A stretch of 8,388 bases of DNA, taken from positions 1 to 8,388 of the forward strand of contig CALZMY010000235.1 in assembly GCA_945788675.1 (NCBI GenBank). Reading direction: 5' to 3'. Under the pieces are notes generated by a model. The model saw nothing but the letters and a program-made list of their open reading frames with translations, had not been told where the DNA came from and made no database searches. The position numbers and the translations under genes are program-made. The number at the start of each line of letters is the position of its first letter. Within the stretch, counting starts at the first letter, position 1. Positions 5,766 through 8,388 of this stretch are shown here, piece after piece. The stretch is from an uncultured Gammaproteobacteria bacterium. GTDB lineage: Bacteria > Pseudomonadota > Gammaproteobacteria > SZUA-140.

Positions 5766-6966
5766 CAAACCTCTCCGCTACAATTTGAATCAGTGCCCGC
5801 GCCAGCTTCTCTTTAGGCATCATCGGTAACTCCACTCCACCCTCTTGCCATAACAACTTCAGCGCATTTTCACTGCTGTCAAAACCGCCACGCTCACTTC
5901 CCACCCGGTTGGCAGCAATCATATCGAGCGACTTTTTCTCCAGCTTGATGCGCGCATTTTCCTCCAGGCGCTCTGTCTCGGCGGCAAAACCAACCACAAA
6001 CAGCCCTCCTTTATCCGCAGCAATCGTCGCGAGAATATCGGGGGTCTGCTCAAGCGAAAGCTGAGCACTGCCAGCCTGTTTTTTGATCTTCTGCGACGCT
6101 ACCTGCAACGGACGATAATCGGCCACGGCCGCCGCTGCGATCACGATCTCCTGGCCATCCAGATTCGCCGTTACCGCTGCCAGCATCTCTTCCGCCGAAC
6201 GCACATCGATGCGCGTCACCCGCTCCGGCGTACTCAATGTCACCGCTCCACTAACCAACGTCACCCGCGCACCGGCCTCGGCCGCCGCCGCCGCAATCGC
6301 AAACCCCATTTTGCCCGAGCTACGATTCGAGATATAACGCACGGGGTCGATATCTTCCTGCGTTGGTCCGGCCGTAATCAGCACATGTCGGCCAGCGAGC
6401 AGCCCTGTATCAAATAGCGCAGCACTCATCTCGACAATTTGATCCGGCTCCAGCATACGCCCTGGCCCCACCTCGCCACAGGCCTGCTCACCCGCTACGG
6501 GACCAAACAATTTTGCCCCTCGTTCCACTAGCTTTACTACATTGGCCTGTGTCGCTTCACTGGCCCACATCTGCTGGTTCATCGCCGGCGCAACCGTGAG
6601 CGGCGCTTCACTGGCAAGACAGATCGCCGACAACAGGTCATCAGCCTGCCCCTGTACCAACTTCGCAATAAAATTGGCGCTCGCCGGGGCCACCACGATC
6701 AGATCCGCCCAGCGTGCTTGTTCGATATGCCCCATGGTCGCCTCGGCATCGGCATCCATCAAGGCCGTACGCACCGGACGTCCCGACAGGGTCTGAAGTG
6801 TAAACGGGGTGACAAATGCCTGCGCGGCCTCGGTCATCACCACCTGCACTGTGGCACCTGCGTCACACAGGCGACGTACCAGCTCGGCACTCTTATAGGC
6901 CGCGATGCTGCCAGTCACTCCCAGCAAAACCCGTTTATTCGCTAAACTACTCGCCAAACTACTCAT
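5737..6966 (-). CDS. coaBC: Bifunctional phosphopantothenoylcysteine decarboxylase / phosphopantothenate-cysteine ligase
   Basis: CoaBC (Dfp) joins 4'-phosphopantothenate to cysteine using CTP, then decarboxylates the product with FMN, giving 4'-phosphopantetheine for coenzyme A. It has 409 residues from ATG 6966 (E. coli 406). The N-terminal CoaC half has GVTGSIAAYK (16-25), the catalytic H80, PAMNQQMW (127-134) and C163 in ACGE (162-165). The CoaB half has ITAGPTQEDIDPVRYISNRS (197-216, including N214), KIKK (293-296) and GFAAETE (326-332). A longer in-frame start at 7110 would add 48 residues that match nothing known and would run across the intergenic region to radC, so it is rejected. 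No strong Shine-Dalgarno site precedes ATG 6966. It is the first gene of the minus-strand set and diverges from radC. Both active sites look complete. Confidence 0.96.
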   Translation of the reverse strand: MSSLASSLANKRVLLGVTGSIAAYKSAELVRRLCDAGATVQVVMTEAAQAFVTPFTLQTLSGRPVRTALMDADAEATMGHIEQARWADLIVVAPASANFIAKLVQGQADDLLSAICLASEAPLTVAPAMNQQMWASEATQANVVKLVERGAKLFGPVAGEQACGEVGPGRMLEPDQIVEMSAALFDTGLLAGRHVLITAGPTQEDIDPVRYISNRSSGKMGFAIAAAAAEAGARVTLVSGAVTLSTPERVTRIDVRSAEEMLAAVTANLDGQEIVIAAAAVADYRPLQVASQKIKKQAGSAQLSLEQTPDILATIAADKGGLFVVGFAAETERLEENARIKLEKKSLDMIAANRVGSERGGFDSSENALKLLWQEGGVELPMMPKEKLARALIQIVAERFDAKDSTKNS

Positions 6967-7133
6967 TGATCTGTTATGCCGCTCGTCGCTTACAGCCAGG
7001 TGATTGTTGCTACCAGGCCCAAAAATCCCGCAAAGAGATATCCTGCAAATAAAACGCGTAAGATAACATTTAATTTCAGCGATGACTTGTACTATAGTGC
7101 TGTTGAACATCAGGCATCCACACGGAGGTGATC
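6967..7133. promoter_or_regulatory. Divergent coaBC/radC intergenic region
   Basis: These 167 bp separate two divergent start codons and should hold both promoters. The best candidate is the perfect palindrome ACTATAGT at 7091-7098, which gives a -10-like TATAGT on both strands, with TACTAT (7090-7095) as a second plus-strand option about 32 bp before the radC Shine-Dalgarno. No good -35 hexamer could be matched on either strand, so the assignment is tentative. Confidence 0.35.
7124..7128 (+). promoter_or_regulatory. Shine-Dalgarno GGAGG setting the radC start
   Basis: GGAGG ends 5 nt before ATG 7134. It overlaps the in-frame GTG at 7128, so that codon cannot be the start served by this site. 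This settles radC at 7134. Confidence 0.85.
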
Positions 7134-7811
7134 ATGCCACCCATCACAGACTGGCCCGTTGACGAACGTCCACGGGAAAAATTGCAACTACGCGGCGCTG
7201 AGGCACTCTCAGATGCCGAACTACTCGCCATCTTTCTTCGCACCGGCATTCGCGGCAAGACCGCTGTCGATCTCGCCCGCGACCTGCTCAACGAACACGG
7301 CACATTGCGCGCGTTGCTAGGCGCCGATCACAGCCGCTTCTGCCAAAGTGCCGGGCTCGGCACCGCTAAATTCATCCAGCTCCAGGCAGTACTGGAGATG
7401 AGCCGACGCTATCTGCGCGAGACGCTGGAGCGAGGAGAAGCCCTCAGCTCACCCGATGACACGCGCCGCTTCCTGCTGGCACAGTTGCGTGATTACGACT
7501 TTGAAGTCTTTGCCTGCCTCTTCCTCGATAGTCGCAATCGCATCATCTGCTTCGAAAAGCTCTTCAACGGCACGATTAACGGCGCCAGCGTCCACCCACG
7601 CGAGGTGGTCAAAAAGAGCCTGTTACACAACGCCGCTGCGGTGATATTCGCTCATAACCACCCGTCGGGTGTCGCAGAGCCAAGTAGCGCCGACAAACGG
7701 CTGACACGCCAGCTCATCGACGCGCTGGCGCTGATAGAGACCCGAGTCCTCGATCATCTGGTTGTCGGCGATGGTGATGTGCTCTCGTTCGCCGAACAGG
7801 GCCTGCTGTAA
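7134..7811 (+). CDS. radC: RadC family JAB1/MPN-type protein
   Basis: RadC is nearly universal in bacteria, but its role is unsettled: the original DNA-repair claim came from a strain later found to carry a recG mutation. The 225 residues have the standard build. The N-terminal part opens with ITDWPVDERPREKL (4-17) and ALSDAELLAIFLRTG (24-38), then a helix-hairpin-helix region to about residue 90. The C-terminal JAB1/MPN domain carries the metal motif HNHPSG (174-179), with H174, H176, S184 and D187 in the H-x-H-x7-S-x2-D pattern. All metal ligands are present, so a metalloenzyme activity is possible. It starts 167 bp from coaBC on the opposite strand. A 109-bp gap with its own promoter follows before rpmB. 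Length and motifs are typical; nothing suggests a plasmid or phage paralogue. Confidence 0.95.
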   Translation: MPPITDWPVDERPREKLQLRGAEALSDAELLAIFLRTGIRGKTAVDLARDLLNEHGTLRALLGADHSRFCQSAGLGTAKFIQLQAVLEMSRRYLRETLERGEALSSPDDTRRFLLAQLRDYDFEVFACLFLDSRNRIICFEKLFNGTINGASVHPREVVKKSLLHNAAAVIFAHNHPSGVAEPSSADKRLTRQLIDALALIETRVLDHLVVGDGDVLSFAEQGLL

Positions 7812-7845
7812 CTCATTGAAACCAAAGGAGGGCAGTTTTTTATAC

Positions 7846-7874
7846 TTGCGTCACCAGGGCCATTTTGGTATAAA
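7846..7874 (+). promoter_or_regulatory. Probable sigma70 promoter of rpmB-rpmG
   Basis: TTGCGT (7846-7851) and TATAAA (7869-7874) are separated by exactly 17 bp. The -10 matches the consensus at 5 of 6 positions, the -35 at the first three. A T-rich stretch (7836-7844) directly upstream could act as an UP element, fitting the strong expression of ribosomal-protein genes. Transcription would start near 7881, about 40 nt before ATG 7921, clear of the radC stop codon at 7811. Confidence 0.7.
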
Positions 7875-7920
7875 GTCCGGCTTTCGTTTATGCACTTCTT
7901 TGTTTGGAGGCTTTTGCACA

Positions 7921-8157
7921 ATGTCCAGGGTATGTCAGGTCACAGGAAAACGACCAATGGTGGGAAATAACGTTTCTCACGCAAATAATAAAACAAGGCG
8001 CCGTTTTCTTCCTAACCTCTCCAGTCATCGTTTCTGGGTCGAGGGTGAAAACCGCTGGGTGCGTCTGCGCGTCAGCTCGAAGGGCATGCGCATTATCGAT
8101 AAATGCGGTATTGACAAAGTGCTGGGCGACATCCGCGCCCGCGGCGAAAAAGTCTAA
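7921..8157 (+). CDS. rpmB: 50S ribosomal protein L28
   Basis: L28 is a small basic protein of the large ribosomal subunit near the E site. The 78 residues open with MSRVCQVTGKRP and continue with RRRFLPNL (27-34), SHRFWVE (35-41) and a C-terminal IRARGEKV (71-78), as in the E. coli protein of the same length. It has single cysteines (C5, C62) rather than CxxC pairs, so it is the zinc-free form. ATG 7921 is chosen because GGAGG (7906-7910) precedes it and the conserved N-terminus begins there; the frame stays open back to 7762, but that part overlaps radC. The rpmG Shine-Dalgarno overlaps its stop codon, so the pair is translated from one message. Confidence 0.98.
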   Translation: MSRVCQVTGKRPMVGNNVSHANNKTRRRFLPNLSSHRFWVEGENRWVRLRVSSKGMRIIDKCGIDKVLGDIRARGEKV

Positions 8158-8161
8158 GGAG
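8156..8161 (+). promoter_or_regulatory. rpmG Shine-Dalgarno overlapping the rpmB stop
   Basis: AAGGAG at 8156-8161 uses the last two bases of the rpmB TAA and lies 7 nt before ATG 8169. The layout suggests translational coupling of L28 and L33. Confidence 0.8.
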
Positions 8162-8168
8162 CAGAGAG

Positions 8169-8324
8169 ATGCGTGAAAAAATAAGACTCGTTTCCAGCGC
8201 CGGTACCGGCCATTTCTACACCACTGACAAAAACAAACGCACCATGCCAGAAAAAATGGAGATCAAAAAATTTGATCCTGTCGTGCGCCAACATGTCATG
8301 TATAAAGAAGCTAAAATCAAATAG
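8169..8324 (+). CDS. rpmG: 50S ribosomal protein L33
   Basis: L33 is a very small large-subunit protein near the E site, next to L28. The 51 residues begin MREKIRLVSSAGTGHFYTT, continue TMPEKMEIKKFDP (25-37) and end YKEAKIK, nearly the E. coli sequence, which lacks about four N-terminal residues in some lineages. There is no cysteine, so it is the zinc-independent form. It follows rpmB by 11 bp and is closed by a long hairpin terminator. The gene is too short for most length cut-offs but beyond doubt. Confidence 0.98.
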   Translation: MREKIRLVSSAGTGHFYTTDKNKRTMPEKMEIKKFDPVVRQHVMYKEAKIK

Positions 8325-8334
8325 TTAAACCTGA

Positions 8335-8381
8335 TTTAGGCAAAAAAAAAGCCCTCATCTGAGGGCTTTTTTTTGCCTAAA
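8335..8381. terminator. Bidirectional intrinsic terminator after rpmG
   Basis: The core hairpin is GCCCTC (8351-8356), loop ATCT, GAGGGC (8361-8366), followed by eight T (8367-8374). Nine A (8342-8350) precede it, so the minus strand also reads as hairpin plus T tract. The arms extend outward as TTTAGGC (8335-8341) against GCCTAAA (8375-8381). It starts 10 bp past the rpmG stop codon. Confidence 0.92.
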
Positions 8382-8388
8382 ATTTAAC

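Larger units (their letters stand above)
2930..6966 (-). other. Probable operon coaBC-dut-algC-argB
   Basis: The four minus-strand genes follow each other with a 29-bp overlap (coaBC/dut), a 34-bp gap (dut/algC) and a 66-bp gap (algC/argB), and no hairpin-plus-T terminator was seen between them. The same order is known in Pseudomonas. Co-transcription is inferred from spacing; a further promoter in the algC/argB gap cannot be excluded. Confidence 0.7.

Noticed and set aside
6967..7110. N-terminal extension of coaBC by 48 residues.
   Set aside because: It matches nothing in the family, and ATG 6966 gives the normal length of 409 residues.
7762..7920. In-frame upstream extension of rpmB giving a 131-residue protein.
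   Set aside because: The extra 53 residues overlap radC and cross the promoter region; L28 is 78 residues and begins MSRVCQVTGK at 7921 after a GGAGG.
1..8388. Searched for CRISPR-like direct repeats, tRNA cloverleaf, transposase genes and phage attachment duplications.
   Set aside because: None was seen by reading; short chance repeats such as ACCGGGA (2336 and 2394) do not qualify.

Overview
The window looks like a chromosomal segment of a gammaproteobacterium. The right two thirds carries the neighbourhood rpmG-rpmB-radC facing away from coaBC-dut-algC-argB. I know this order from Pseudomonas and from several sulfur-oxidising or purple-sulfur gammaproteobacterial lineages; enterics share only the rpmG-rpmB-radC-coaBC-dut part. 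The long AlgC-type phosphomannomutase/phosphoglucomutase and the arginine-sensitive type of N-acetylglutamate kinase also point away from enterics. The exact genus cannot be read from the sequence.

Layout. (1) 1-1767, minus strand: a long reading frame, open through the left edge, encoding at least 589 residues of a divergent SelO/YdiU-like pseudokinase (predicted protein adenylyltransferase). It is the most unusual gene here. (2) 1768-1839: a short divergent intergenic region with a 7-bp dyad and a TATAAT. (3) 1840-2292, plus: an uncharacterised ~150-residue protein. (4) 2293-2408: a convergent gap with nothing but a tiny A/T-rich dyad (2352-2364). (5) 2409-2723, minus: a small exported basic protein of unknown function. 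(6) 2724-2929: a gene-free stretch with two inverted repeats that share GGCTA/TAGCC arms. (7) 2930-6966, minus: the coaBC-dut-algC-argB gene set, tightly spaced with one overlap. (8) 6967-7133: a divergent regulatory region. (9) 7134-8324, plus: radC, then rpmB and rpmG with their own promoter, ending in a very long, nearly palindromic hairpin terminator that runs to the right edge.

How the genes work together. rpmB and rpmG supply the 50S proteins L28 and L33. RadC is a conserved JAB1/MPN-type protein of unsettled function. CoaBC makes 4'-phosphopantetheine for coenzyme A, Dut makes dUMP and keeps uracil out of DNA, AlgC makes hexose 1-phosphates for surface polysaccharide, and ArgB commits glutamate to arginine. 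This is a housekeeping block linked by position more than by pathway. The left ~2.9 kb is visibly more A/T-rich and carries the poorly characterised genes, so it looks like the edge of a variable region next to a conserved one.

No tRNA, rRNA, CRISPR array, insertion sequence or phage gene was recognised.
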